A stretch of 16,852 bases of DNA from CAZSMC01 sp964607755 (GCA_964607755.1 CAZSMC010000084.1:1-16852), one strand, 5' to 3'; numbered from the stretch's first letter, positions 1 through 7,569 are shown. The notes: generated from the letters alone by a model not told the origin. Numbers and translations: made by a program.

Positions 1-210
1 TTGATTCTGATGCCATGCATGTATGTGATCTTTTCGAAAAACTCTCTGGATCAACGGAAACCCGGAAATACTGAGCAGTTGACATCATAAATTATTTATG
101 GAGGGGTATCGAAGGTATTCGTTATATTATTTGTATTTTCTTGATGCCCGGAAATCCCGGAACTCGAATAAAAAGTCTCAGTAAATCCAAGTCTGAAAGG
201 AGTTAAAAGA

Positions 211-679
211 ATGAAACCGATATCGAAATCAATGTGCATACGTGCGGTGATTGTATTGCTGGCTGGAGCGGTATTCGTTGTCCAGGTGGTTTACAGCGGA
301 GAAAACAACCCGGGAACCGCTTCATCCTACTGGTAGAACCATTGATTGGACCACTGCCTGAGGCAGTGGTTTTCGAAAGTGCAATAAAAAAACCGAGGCG
401 GATGCGCTACCGAATGTCATTAGCTTTCCCAACCCGTTCAATCCATCCACCACAATTCGTTATCAATTAAAAAACGCCGGCGTGGTCAAGATAGATATTT
501 TTATTGTAAACGGACAATTGGTGAAAAATCTGTTTTACGGTTACCAACAAGCTGGTGTGCATTCTGAAAGTTGGGATGGCAGGCAAAAGGATGGCACCCC
601 ATTAGCGTGCGGAAGCTATCTGTGCCGTTTGACAGCAGGGGATCAAACTTTTGTACGAAAATTAGTATTGCTCCGTTGA
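211..679 (+). pseudogene. Decayed secreted-protein gene: signal peptide plus FlgD-like sorting tail
   Basis: A well-formed start (AAAGGAG at 196-202, 8 nt before ATG 211) opens a frame encoding an N-terminal signal peptide (MKPISK, then a hydrophobic run of VIVLLAGAVFVVQVV type). It stops at TAG 334-336 after 41 codons. In another frame, 362-679 encodes a good sorting tail: ALPNVISFPNPFNPSTTI, a KIDIF strand, a SWDGRQKDG turn, GSYLCRL and a terminal KLVLLR before TGA. That frame is closed upstream by TGA 359-361 and has no ATG. The third frame is open across 234-470, so two frame changes could link the pieces. The body between signal and tail is almost absent. I read this as a gene that lost its passenger domain and gathered frameshifts. 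Alternatives are an independent 41-residue secreted peptide, or sequencing errors in a very small sorted protein. No convincing promoter was found in 1-210. Confidence 0.55.
350..370 (+). other. Perfect 9-bp hairpin inside the decayed gene
   Basis: ACCACTGCC (350-358) and GGCAGTGGT (362-370) form a perfect 9-bp stem with a 3-nt TGA loop, followed by TTTC. It lies 13 nt after the stop of the signal-peptide frame, at the junction between that frame and the sorting-tail frame. It could be a weak intrinsic terminator, although the T-tract is short, or a scar of the rearrangement that broke the gene. The TGA in the loop is also the stop that closes the sorting-tail frame upstream. Confidence 0.35.
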
Positions 680-692
680 GAGATTGGTTCTC

Positions 693-730
693 AAAAAACT
701 GATCCGATCCTTTTGCACGAATCGGATCAG
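693..730 (-). terminator. Intrinsic terminator of the CBM9-LamG gene
   Basis: Read on the minus strand, CTGATCCGAT (730-721) and ATCGGATCAG (708-699) form a perfect 10-bp stem with a 12-nt loop, followed directly by TTTTTT (698-693). It starts 14 nt after the TAA at 745-747. On the plus strand the hairpin is followed by TCAAGTTG, so it should act mainly on minus-strand transcripts. Confidence 0.8.
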
Positions 731-744
731 TCAAGTTGAGCATT

Positions 745-2484
745 TTATTTCATCAGCATCATTTTGCGAGTCGAGACTTGTTCACCGGCCGTCAGTCGGT
801 AGAAATATACGCCGCTGGCAGCAAGCTGGCCAGAGTCATCTCTACCGTTCCATTGCGCCCGATGTTCACCAGCGTGCTGAACACCTGAGACCAATGTGGT
901 GATTTTATTACCCAAAACGTCAAAGATTTCCAGCGTGACTTTTTCTGTTGTCTGCAATGAATATTGAATCGTCGTTGCCGGATTGAACGGATTGGGATAA
1001 TTACCAACAAGTTTGAATTCCTGAGGCGTGAAACCGTTTTCTTTTACATCAACAGAACCGCCTTCGGGACCTTCCATGAGAAACAGGTATTCGATCTGTT
1101 CCGGATTCAATGCCTGGTCCCACATTCTGACTCTGTCCATCATGCCGACGATTTTCACTGACGTTATGGCGTCCGCATCGTTCGGCCGGGCGCCCAACCA
1201 CATGTCATCACCTACATTAGTGACAATATCAGCGGCCGCTTCACCGTCTGCCGCCCAGACACCGTCCAGGTAAATTGAATAATAAGAATTATCTTCCAGA
1301 GTCACAGTGACTTGATGCCAGGCACCATCGTACACATCAATACCGGTTTCATCAAAAGTTGTGGCAACGCGTAGTTCACCATCTTCAACATCGTGAAGGA
1401 TACAATCGACGCCCTTGTTATTGGGATTCAACCACACATCGATGTGACGGTCCTGAATATCCGGTTCCCACCAGTCGCCGTCTGCCCAGAACAGATAGCC
1501 CCAGTTCGGCTCGGCGCCGGTGTACATCATCCAGGTGGATAGCGTATAATTGGGAGAATTCATATAGTCGGCATAAGGAACCAGAACGTACGAGAGTTCG
1601 CCAAACCCATTTTCTTCATACCACCACAAACAACCTCGTCCTTCACCTTCTTTGGTAACGACACCGACGGAATCTCGGGCAATCCAATCTCCTACAATTT
1701 CGCCATCGTTGCCTGCGGTACCCTGATCTTTCACAACCAGGCCGTCTCCTTCAAAATCAAAAAAGCTGTTGGGTTCGGGCAGTTCATCACCGTTGCCGCC
1801 GCCACCCCCCACCATTTCATCGACCAGGATAGCATCGCCCCAGGAGGATGGATCATTCCAGGCGCCGTCATCCTGGAACCAAATTTGATCTTCTCGGGCA
1901 CCAGTATCATCGGCGTCGTTAAGGGCAATATCAAAACCAATAAATTCTGTAAACATAAAATCGTATTTCGGCAATGCAATCTCTGCGTCCCAGCCGTCAA
2001 CCGTCTCTGCTTTACCGTAAACAATGTTTTCTCTCGGGTACGGTTCAGTGGGGCCTTCGCCGGCCCATTCAGCAACCGAGTCAGCACCGAGAGGACAAGT
2101 GACCTGGTAGTCATCCAAATTATCCCAGGTATCCATTTTGGAATTATCGCCATCAACATAAATTTCAACGGCATCCGTGTTCCAGGTATTTTTTTGAAAA
2201 TCCAGCCAGTCATCCGTGATTTTGAAATAGAGGTACAGATAGTCATCATCATGGAGCACACCAAACAAAGCGTAATAGTCAAAAATAGTCGAAGAATCGC
2301 TGAGTTCGGATGTGAGCACTTCTGACCACGCCGCTTCGTTATGTTGACCATCCATTGTGATAGAGCCATTTTCGACTCTGGGTACGACGAGATAACCGTC
2401 CTCATCAATTTCATTGCCAAAGAGTAAACTCACTGGCAAAGTGAGTAACAAGCTAAGAAATAGAATCAAATAAACTCGTTTCAT
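745..2484 (-). CDS. Secreted CBM9-like / LamG (concanavalin-like) protein with C-terminal sorting domain
   Basis: 579 residues, probably an exported carbohydrate-binding protein. Residues 1-23 are a signal peptide (MKRVYLILFLSLLLTLPVSL). About 38-225 resemble family 9 carbohydrate-binding modules: ITMDGQHNEAAW, then a YLYLYFKITDD strand, DAVEIYVDGDNSK and a WDAEIALPK strand. A glycine-rich linker follows (VGGGGGNGDELPEP, about 228-240). About 239-475 look like a LamG/concanavalin-type jelly roll (FDFEGDG, YTLSTWMMYTG, AWHQVTVTLEDN, YSIYLDGV, GMMDRVRMWDQALNPEQI). The sorting tail runs from N495 (NYPNPFNPATTI) to KMMLMK. No glycosidase catalytic motif was seen, so it probably binds rather than cleaves. 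GGAGG (6 nt before ATG) supports the start, and an intrinsic terminator follows. It is the first full-size gene after the hybrid regulator, which suggests regulation by it. Domain family calls rest on motif reading; the CBM9 and LamG calls are fairly safe, the ligand is unknown. Confidence 0.9.
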   Translation of the reverse strand: MKRVYLILFLSLLLTLPVSLLFGNEIDEDGYLVVPRVENGSITMDGQHNEAAWSEVLTSELSDSSTIFDYYALFGVLHDDDYLYLYFKITDDWLDFQKNTWNTDAVEIYVDGDNSKMDTWDNLDDYQVTCPLGADSVAEWAGEGPTEPYPRENIVYGKAETVDGWDAEIALPKYDFMFTEFIGFDIALNDADDTGAREDQIWFQDDGAWNDPSSWGDAILVDEMVGGGGGNGDELPEPNSFFDFEGDGLVVKDQGTAGNDGEIVGDWIARDSVGVVTKEGEGRGCLWWYEENGFGELSYVLVPYADYMNSPNYTLSTWMMYTGAEPNWGYLFWADGDWWEPDIQDRHIDVWLNPNNKGVDCILHDVEDGELRVATTFDETGIDVYDGAWHQVTVTLEDNSYYSIYLDGVWAADGEAAADIVTNVGDDMWLGARPNDADAITSVKIVGMMDRVRMWDQALNPEQIEYLFLMEGPEGGSVDVKENGFTPQEFKLVGNYPNPFNPATTIQYSLQTTEKVTLEIFDVLGNKITTLVSGVQHAGEHRAQWNGRDDSGQLAASGVYFYRLTAGEQVSTRKMMLMK

Positions 2485-2535
2485 TGTCCACCTCCAAATT
2501 AAATGAATTGTATTTTACGAAAACAACCGAATACT

Positions 2536-2613
2536 TTAGGTCAAAGTTACTTGGAGAAAAGGATGTGAGAGAAATTTTAAAAAAACACAATGGCTTAACA
2601 GATTTTTTTTCAT
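2536..2613 (-). CDS. Possible 25-residue ORF behind an exceptionally long Shine-Dalgarno sequence
   Basis: ATG at 2613 opens a 25-codon frame (MKKNLLSHCVFLKFL start, TAA at 2538-2536) that begins like a signal peptide but is too short to be one with a passenger. What makes it worth listing is its ribosome site: AAAGGAGGTGAT at 2633-2622 matches the usual anti-Shine-Dalgarno tail of 16S rRNA (ATCACCTCCTTT) over 12 nt and ends 8 nt before the ATG. It overlaps the stop codon of the 35-residue ORF upstream, as in translationally coupled pairs. It could be a leader peptide for the CBM9-LamG gene 51 nt downstream, or a remnant of a truncated gene. No homology is recognised. Confidence 0.3.
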   Translation of the reverse strand: MKKNLLSHCVFLKFLSHPFLQVTLT

Positions 2614-2631
2614 AGATGTGCATCACCTCCT

Positions 2632-2739
2632 TTAGCTGGCTCGTAATAATGTGAAAATAACAACAAAAAAAGTAATTAACAACAGGACAATAATAATTTC
2701 AAGTATTTTCAGTAACAATTTTAAAGAAGATTTTTTCAT
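2632..2739 (-). CDS. Possible 35-residue single-pass membrane peptide
   Basis: ATG 2739 opens a 35-codon frame ending in TAA 2634-2632. The peptide is MKKSSLKLLLKILE followed by an almost uninterrupted hydrophobic run (IIIVLLLITFFVVIFTLL) and RAS, the usual shape of a one-span small membrane protein with a positive N-terminus. There is no clear Shine-Dalgarno sequence before it, so it would need leaderless or weak initiation. It starts 27 nt downstream of a promoter-like -10 and 68 nt from the tandem repeat. A chance ORF in AT-rich DNA is the main alternative, though AT-rich DNA more often gives lysine/asparagine-rich frames than a clean basic-hydrophobic-polar layout. Confidence 0.35.
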   Translation of the reverse strand: MKKSSLKLLLKILEIIIVLLLITFFVVIFTLLRAS

Positions 2740-2765
2740 AATGCAGGATAATATCGGAATTATTT

Positions 2766-2794
2766 TTAATAAATATACAATTTTTAATTTTCAA
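2766..2794 (-). promoter_or_regulatory. Promoter-like -35/-10 pair downstream of the tandem repeats
   Basis: On the minus strand TTGAAA (2794-2789) and TATTAA (2771-2766) are separated by 17 nt in AT-rich DNA. The -35-like box is 12 nt downstream of the tandem direct repeats, a layout typical of activator-dependent promoters. The -10 match is only moderate (4 of 6), and promoter motifs in FCB bacteria often differ from this consensus. Confidence 0.3.
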
Positions 2795-2806
2795 GTCCTT
2801 GCACAC

Positions 2807-2848
2807 AGGTTGCAAATAATTGTAACGAGGTTGCAAAAAATTGTATTA
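2807..2848 (-). promoter_or_regulatory. Two tandem 21-bp direct repeats, candidate operator of the hybrid regulator
   Basis: Reading the minus strand, 2848-2828 and 2827-2807 are adjacent 21-nt units matching at 17 of 21 positions. They share the core TACAATTWTTTGCAACCT, with one difference over 18 nt. Exact adjacency puts the sites two helical turns apart on the same DNA face, as expected for a dimeric AraC-family activator. The first unit begins at the TAA of the regulator gene (2848-2846), and the pair lies just upstream of a promoter-like sequence. That the regulator binds here is inference. Confidence 0.5.
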
Positions 2849-5800
2849 TTCGGCCGGAACGGTATGAGATTTCACAAAATCGGAAGGCGTTTGACCGAAC
2901 TGTTTTTTGAAACAGTTGGAAAAATAGGCGGGATCGGAAAAACCAGTGAGATAAGCGATTTCGGAAATCGTCGATGCATTTTGCGCCAAGAGCTGGGCTG
3001 CCCGTCTCAATCGAATCTGCTGCACAAATTCCCTCGGAGCAACACCGGCAATCGCCTGTATTTTGCGATAGAGATTAGCCCGGCTCATGCCAATAGCTTT
3101 TGCCAGTTGTTCAACCCCAAATGTTTCCTCTTGCAAAGAATCCTCGACAATGTGAACAGCCCGCCGGATGAATTGTTCATCCATCGTTGTGGTGGCCATA
3201 TCCTTCGGTTCCATGAAAAATGACTGCCGGAATTTTTCGTGCAGCCGCTGCCGGTTATCCAGGATATTAACAATACGCGCTGTTAAAATCGGCAGCGAAA
3301 AAGGCTTTTTGAGATAAGCGTCCGCACCGATGTGATAGCCGCGTAGCTGCGCTCCTTCGGCTGTGCGGGCAGTTAACAAAATGACCGGAATATGACTGGT
3401 GGCAATATTGCTCTTTATTTTTTCACACATTTCAAATCCGTTCATTCCCGGCATCATCACATCACTGATAACCAGGTCCGGCGCCTGCTTTTTCACAACG
3501 TTCAGTGCACTCTGGCCGTCCCTGGCTGTAAAAGCTGTAAATGTTTCAGAGAGATGATCCTGTAAAAAACACCGCATATCCGCATCATCTTCGACAATGA
3601 GAATTTTTATAGATTTTCCATCAGGATTAAAATCGTGCTCGTTCAATGCATATTGATTCTGGAATGCAGAATTGTCAGCACTTGTAACTGGCTGTCTTTT
3701 GATCTCTGGCACAGCGGATTTTTGTCCTTGAAGCGGCAAGATGACTAAAAAAGTAGAGCCCTCGCCTTGTCGAGATACCACACCGATCGCCCCATTGTGC
3801 ATCTCCACAAGTTGTTTGGTAAAAGCAAGGCCCACACCGGTCCCGGGGTGGCCATGAGCGGCTCTATTTTTGCCCTGATAAAACAGGTTGAATATACTCG
3901 ACTGATGCTCTGGCGCAATGCCGCAGCCGTTGTCGCGTACTTTGATTTCACACAACTGTGGTACACTCCAGCGCTTTGCCGGAACAGGTTGGAAAAGAGC
4001 TTCATATTCATGCGGATATTTGCGGCGCAGCGATTCCACTGAATCTCTTTGACAAATTGTAATTTCAATCTCTCCGCCATCCGGTGTATATTTCAGTGCG
4101 TTGGAAACAAGGTTGTAGATTATTTTATCGAGCTTTTCCGGATCTCCGACTATTCTTAGATTCTCAACAGCCGGTGTTAATTTCAGATCAATGTTTTTGG
4201 ATTCTGCCACATATCGAAAAGACTCGACAATCTCGCGCACAAATGGCACGATATTAAATGACTCGTACTGTAGCTGTAAAGACCCGCTTTCCATTTTCTG
4301 AAAATCCAACACCTGATTGATCAACCGCAACAAACGTCTGGCGTTGCGCAGAATCACTGATAACAGCTTTTGACGGCTCTGTACCGAAAATGTTTTTTGA
4401 GAATCGAGCAATTTTTCCAGTGGTCCGATAATCAGCGTGAGCGGTGTGCGGAATTCGTGAGAAACATTGGTGAACCAATCAATTTTTAGGTGATCGAGTT
4501 TTAGTTCCGTATCATAGCGGGTTTTGGTGACAATAATCTGCCTCAAGATAAAAAGTACAGCCAGCACAATTGAAATATAGACAAAAAGAGCCCAATTGCT
4601 TTGCCAAAACGGCGGCATGACTCGAATCGGCAACATCATCGACTCTTCCGACCATACACCGTCGCTGTTACTGGCCCGCACATGAAATGTGTAATGACCT
4701 GCCGGAAGATTGGTATAAGTAGCGCGGCGCCGATCCGTGCTGGTTTTCACCCACTCGGTATCAAATCCTTCTAGCTTGACCATATATCTATTCTTTTGCG
4801 GATTGGTATAATCAAGTGCAGCAAAACCAATCGAAAATACGCGAACATTGGGCGGGATTTTTATTTCAGGATATCCGGAACCTGAAGGTATATTTTCACT
4901 GTCTGACTGATACTCACCAAGAGAAACTTTCCTGTTATGAATTAAAAATTCTGTAATGGTGATATGCGGCGGCTGTGGATTGTCACCGATTTCTTGCGGA
5001 TGAAAAACGTTAAATCCGTTCACTCCGCCAAAATACAACTCTCCGGTATGACTTTTACAGGCGCACGTATGAGTGAACTCGTTACTCTGCAAACCATCGC
5101 TTTGCAAATAATTAAAAAACTCGCCGGTTTCGGGATCGTATCTGGACAAACCTCTCATCGTACCCAGCCACAATTGGTGCTGATTATCTTCCAGGATCGA
5201 ACAAATTGCATTTGACGGCAAACCAGCTTTGGTCGTCAACACATGAAATGTATCCAAAGCGGCATCGTACCAAAAGAGCCCTTCTGTGCTCGCGGCCCAT
5301 AATCGTCCGCGAGAGTCGACAAACAAATCACAAATAAACTTGCCATTCGAGTTTGTTTGATCGTATTGATGATGCAAATACGATTCAAAAACAAATCGAT
5401 TTTGATCAATATCCGTTGCCTTGCACATATTGATGCCCGAGTTCGTACCAATCCATACATTTCCCGCGGTGTCTTCCATAGCACAGGTTGTCCAGCTCGA
5501 ACTCAACGAACCCGGTTTATCGGGATATGCAAATTTGTGCCGGTAGGCCCGGGATTCTAGATCCATCACCGACAGGCCTTCATAGGTACAAATCCACATC
5601 AAATTTCGGCTATCGACATACAGGTCCACGATATGATCCGAGCAAGGAGTATTGATATTTCGGGGATCGTGCAGAAACCGGGTGAATTGGTGATTATCTC
5701 TATTAAAAAGATGCAATCCGCCCCAGGTAGCCACCCACAGGTTGCCGAACGGATCCTCGCACAGATCACCGACATGATTATGCGCCAGGCTTTTGGGATT

Positions 5801-7027
5801 TCCTTTTTGGTGACGAAAGACAGCGAACTGATTTTTCTGCCGGTCGAATTTATTCACCCCCCCGCCGTCCGTGCCGATCCAGATATTATGCCTGCGGTCT
5901 TCATAAATCGTATTGACAAGATTGTGAGCCAAACTGTTATCGTTGTTGGGTTGAGAAATGTAATGAATGAAATTTTTGCCATAACGTGCATGAAAATTGA
6001 TACCACGTTTGTAAGTTCCCAGCCACAAATTTCCGGTCTGATCTCTAAAGATAGACCGGATGTTATTTGAACTCAAACTACGGGGATTGGCATTGTTGTG
6101 TTCATATTTAATAAATCGAGGATTGTGCGGATCAAATGAATCCAGGTCGAGTCGATGCAATCCGCCCTGTTCGGCACCAATCATCAAATCATTATTCTGA
6201 TCCAAAAAAAGAACAAATAGGTTATTGCTTGCCAAAGAGTATGCATCATCGGATTCCTGCGTGAACGACCAAAATCGTATGCCATCGTACATGTTCAGCC
6301 CGCCGCCGTAGGTGGCTATCCATAACCGACCCGCACTGTCCTGAGCCAGCGACATGATGTTGTTATGGCTCAGACTGTCCGAATGAGGATGTGCCTGGAA
6401 ATTCGTAAAAGTCTTGTCTCGTATATTGACGCGAAACAGCCCTTTTTCTCCGGTTCCCAGCCACAGAGTTGTCGATGATTCCATGACAAGATCAGAAATT
6501 GCAAAGGAACCATATGCATCAAAAATCGATTGACTGACCGGATGACTGGTGAATGTTTCAGAAACCGGATCAAACTGTTCAAGGCCATTCATCGAACCGA
6601 TCCACAAAGCACCATCGTTGCCTTCCTCAATCGCGGCGACCGATTCGTGACCTTGTTCGGGATGAAACGCTTTGTGGCGATAATTGATAAAACACTGGTT
6701 CAAATAATCGTACCGGCTCAGACCGCCGCCGTATGTGCCAATCCACAGGCGTCCGCGGCTATCACAGATCAATTCCGATATTTGGTTGCTGCTGATGCTA
6801 AACGAATCGGTAGGATCGTGACGATAGACTTTGAACGTATAGCCATCGTACTTGTTCAGGCCAAGAGACGTGCCAAACCACATCAGACCATTTTTATCCT
6901 GGCAAATATACTCGACGGTATTTTCCGACAGTCCATCGTTACTGGTGAAATGCTGGAAAGAAGGCTCGGGCTCTCGAGCAGAGACAATGCTCAAAAATGT
7001 GATAATGAAAATGACAGTTCGTTGCAT
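2846..7027 (-). CDS. Hybrid two-component system protein (sensor kinase, receiver and AraC regulator in one chain)
   Basis: 1393 residues, full length for the HTCS family (usually about 1300-1450). A signal peptide (MQRTVIFIITFLSIVSA) is followed by about 14 reg_prop-type beta-propeller repeats (residues about 25-690; recurring DxxGxLWIGTxxGG(L/V)xxYD), a Y_Y_Y immunoglobulin-like domain (about 725-805) and one membrane span (about 812-833). The cytoplasmic part has a HisKA H-box NVSHEFRTPL with H857, an ATPase domain (NLVSNALKYTPDGG near 973; DNGCGI; GTGVGLAF near 1064), a receiver (EDD near 1147; phospho-acceptor D1189 in SDVMMPG; K1241 in KKPF) and a C-terminal AraC helix-turn-helix (about 1290-1390; ISEIAYLTGFSDPAYFSNCF). 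All key residues are present. In Bacteroidota such proteins sense oligosaccharides in the periplasm and activate adjacent utilisation genes. Here the neighbours are CBM9-LamG and arylsulfotransferase-like genes rather than SusC/SusD. Start ATG 7027 has only a weak GAG upstream. Confidence 0.97.
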   Translation of the reverse strand: MQRTVIFIITFLSIVSAREPEPSFQHFTSNDGLSENTVEYICQDKNGLMWFGTSLGLNKYDGYTFKVYRHDPTDSFSISSNQISELICDSRGRLWIGTYGGGLSRYDYLNQCFINYRHKAFHPEQGHESVAAIEEGNDGALWIGSMNGLEQFDPVSETFTSHPVSQSIFDAYGSFAISDLVMESSTTLWLGTGEKGLFRVNIRDKTFTNFQAHPHSDSLSHNNIMSLAQDSAGRLWIATYGGGLNMYDGIRFWSFTQESDDAYSLASNNLFVLFLDQNNDLMIGAEQGGLHRLDLDSFDPHNPRFIKYEHNNANPRSLSSNNIRSIFRDQTGNLWLGTYKRGINFHARYGKNFIHYISQPNNDNSLAHNLVNTIYEDRRHNIWIGTDGGGVNKFDRQKNQFAVFRHQKGNPKSLAHNHVGDLCEDPFGNLWVATWGGLHLFNRDNHQFTRFLHDPRNINTPCSDHIVDLYVDSRNLMWICTYEGLSVMDLESRAYRHKFAYPDKPGSLSSSWTTCAMEDTAGNVWIGTNSGINMCKATDIDQNRFVFESYLHHQYDQTNSNGKFICDLFVDSRGRLWAASTEGLFWYDAALDTFHVLTTKAGLPSNAICSILEDNQHQLWLGTMRGLSRYDPETGEFFNYLQSDGLQSNEFTHTCACKSHTGELYFGGVNGFNVFHPQEIGDNPQPPHITITEFLIHNRKVSLGEYQSDSENIPSGSGYPEIKIPPNVRVFSIGFAALDYTNPQKNRYMVKLEGFDTEWVKTSTDRRRATYTNLPAGHYTFHVRASNSDGVWSEESMMLPIRVMPPFWQSNWALFVYISIVLAVLFILRQIIVTKTRYDTELKLDHLKIDWFTNVSHEFRTPLTLIIGPLEKLLDSQKTFSVQSRQKLLSVILRNARRLLRLINQVLDFQKMESGSLQLQYESFNIVPFVREIVESFRYVAESKNIDLKLTPAVENLRIVGDPEKLDKIIYNLVSNALKYTPDGGEIEITICQRDSVESLRRKYPHEYEALFQPVPAKRWSVPQLCEIKVRDNGCGIAPEHQSSIFNLFYQGKNRAAHGHPGTGVGLAFTKQLVEMHNGAIGVVSRQGEGSTFLVILPLQGQKSAVPEIKRQPVTSADNSAFQNQYALNEHDFNPDGKSIKILIVEDDADMRCFLQDHLSETFTAFTARDGQSALNVVKKQAPDLVISDVMMPGMNGFEMCEKIKSNIATSHIPVILLTARTAEGAQLRGYHIGADAYLKKPFSLPILTARIVNILDNRQRLHEKFRQSFFMEPKDMATTTMDEQFIRRAVHIVEDSLQEETFGVEQLAKAIGMSRANLYRKIQAIAGVAPREFVQQIRLRRAAQLLAQNASTISEIAYLTGFSDPAYFSNCFKKQFGQTPSDFVKSHTVPAE

Positions 7028-7049
7028 ATTATATTCTCAATTTGGTTGA

Positions 7050-7086
7050 ATATCATAAAAAATGATATAAAAACAAAATTGTTTTT
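7050..7086 (-). promoter_or_regulatory. Two abutting palindromes upstream of the hybrid regulator gene
   Basis: ATATCAT (7050-7056) and ATGATAT (7062-7068) are a perfect inverted repeat around 5 A residues. Directly next to it, AAAAACAA (7069-7076) and TTGTTTTT (7079-7086) form a second perfect inverted repeat around AA. They lie 23-59 nt upstream of the regulator start, where a promoter or operator should be. All pairs but two are A-T, so coincidence in AT-rich DNA is possible. Confidence 0.3.
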
Positions 7087-7192
7087 GAGATTAACTGCCT
7101 AACGATGAAAAGAACTCAAAGTAATAGCGATGTTGAGAAAATTGATGTAAAAGCTCACTGATGGGAGAAAATCTTTGCAGCATTACAAAAGT

Positions 7193-7311
7193 GGGCTAAA
7201 GCCCGTTATGTTGAGAGGTCATCTTTAACCCCGAACAAAAGCTCGGGGCAATATTATAGCCCCGACTAAGTCGGGGTTATTATTGAGATTCTTTAATAGG
7301 CACTTTAGTGC
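7193..7311. repeat. Cluster of four hairpins, REP-like intergenic repeat
   Basis: Within about 120 bp there are GGGC-TAAA-GCCC (7193-7204), CCCCGA/TCGGGG (7229-7234 with 7243-7248), CCCCGA/TCGGGG again (7260-7265 with 7271-7276) and GCAC/GTGC (7300-7303 with 7308-7311). Three loops carry a TAAA, CTAAG or TTTA core. The two middle hairpins have identical stems, so TCGGGGC (7243-7249) can pair instead with GCCCCGA (7259-7265) around a 9-nt loop, giving a mutually exclusive fold. This resembles REP/BIME-type intergenic elements. The rest of the 542-bp stretch 7028-7569 holds two terminator hairpins, two palindromes and one open frame without a start codon (7565-7305, minus); I see no convincing gene in it. 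Confidence 0.5.
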
Positions 7312-7467
7312 TCAAATATTAAAACTTCCACCCAAGACTGAGCTTTTATAACTTGAGATAAAACATTTTTTAGATTATTGGATAAAGATTCCACATCCCG
7401 GTTAAACACTCCACTTTGATCCAGTGCAACCAGTACAGATTTTGATGAGCTATCCGGTTCGATATCG

Positions 7468-7495
7468 AAAAAAGCTCGGCGTAAAAGTCCGAGCT
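7468..7495 (-). terminator. Second (distal) terminator-like hairpin after the arylsulfotransferase gene
   Basis: On the minus strand AGCTCGG (7495-7489) and CCGAGCT (7479-7473) form a perfect 7-bp GC-rich stem with a 9-nt loop, merging into TTTTTT (7473-7468). It is 75 nt past the TAA and backs up the proximal hairpin. Confidence 0.6.
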
Positions 7496-7534
7496 GGAAA
7501 TAACCCGACTCGTTTGGCTTTTTATACGAATTGT

Positions 7535-7561
7535 AAAAATAGCCTGTTGGAAAAAACAGGC
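7535..7561 (-). terminator. First (proximal) terminator of the arylsulfotransferase gene
   Basis: On the minus strand GCCTGTT (7561-7555) and AACAGGC (7548-7542) form a perfect 7-bp stem with a 6-nt loop, followed by TATTTTT (7541-7535). The stem begins 8 nt after the TAA at 7572-7570. Confidence 0.65.
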
Positions 7562-7569
7562 AACATTAT

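Noticed and set aside
3..74. Open frame ending TGA 72-74 on the plus strand, possible C-terminus of an upstream gene (DLFEKLSGSTETRKY end)
   Set aside because: Only 23 codons are visible and nothing identifies a family; another frame is open to 90 as well.
79..84. TTGACA as a -35 box for the decayed plus-strand gene
   Set aside because: No acceptable -10 sequence lies 16-19 nt downstream.
2621..2634. Sequence ATCACCTCCTTT on the plus strand resembling the 3' end of 16S rRNA
   Set aside because: The surrounding sequence shows no rRNA; it is the complement of a strong Shine-Dalgarno sequence on the minus strand.
7091..7183. 30-codon ORF on the minus strand starting MLQRFSPISELL
   Set aside because: No ribosome site, no hydrophobic or other organised layout, and it overlaps the palindromic promoter region; chance is the simplest explanation.
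7193..7311. Hairpin cluster as a CRISPR array
   Set aside because: The units differ, are irregularly spaced and have no constant repeat-spacer pattern or cas genes nearby.
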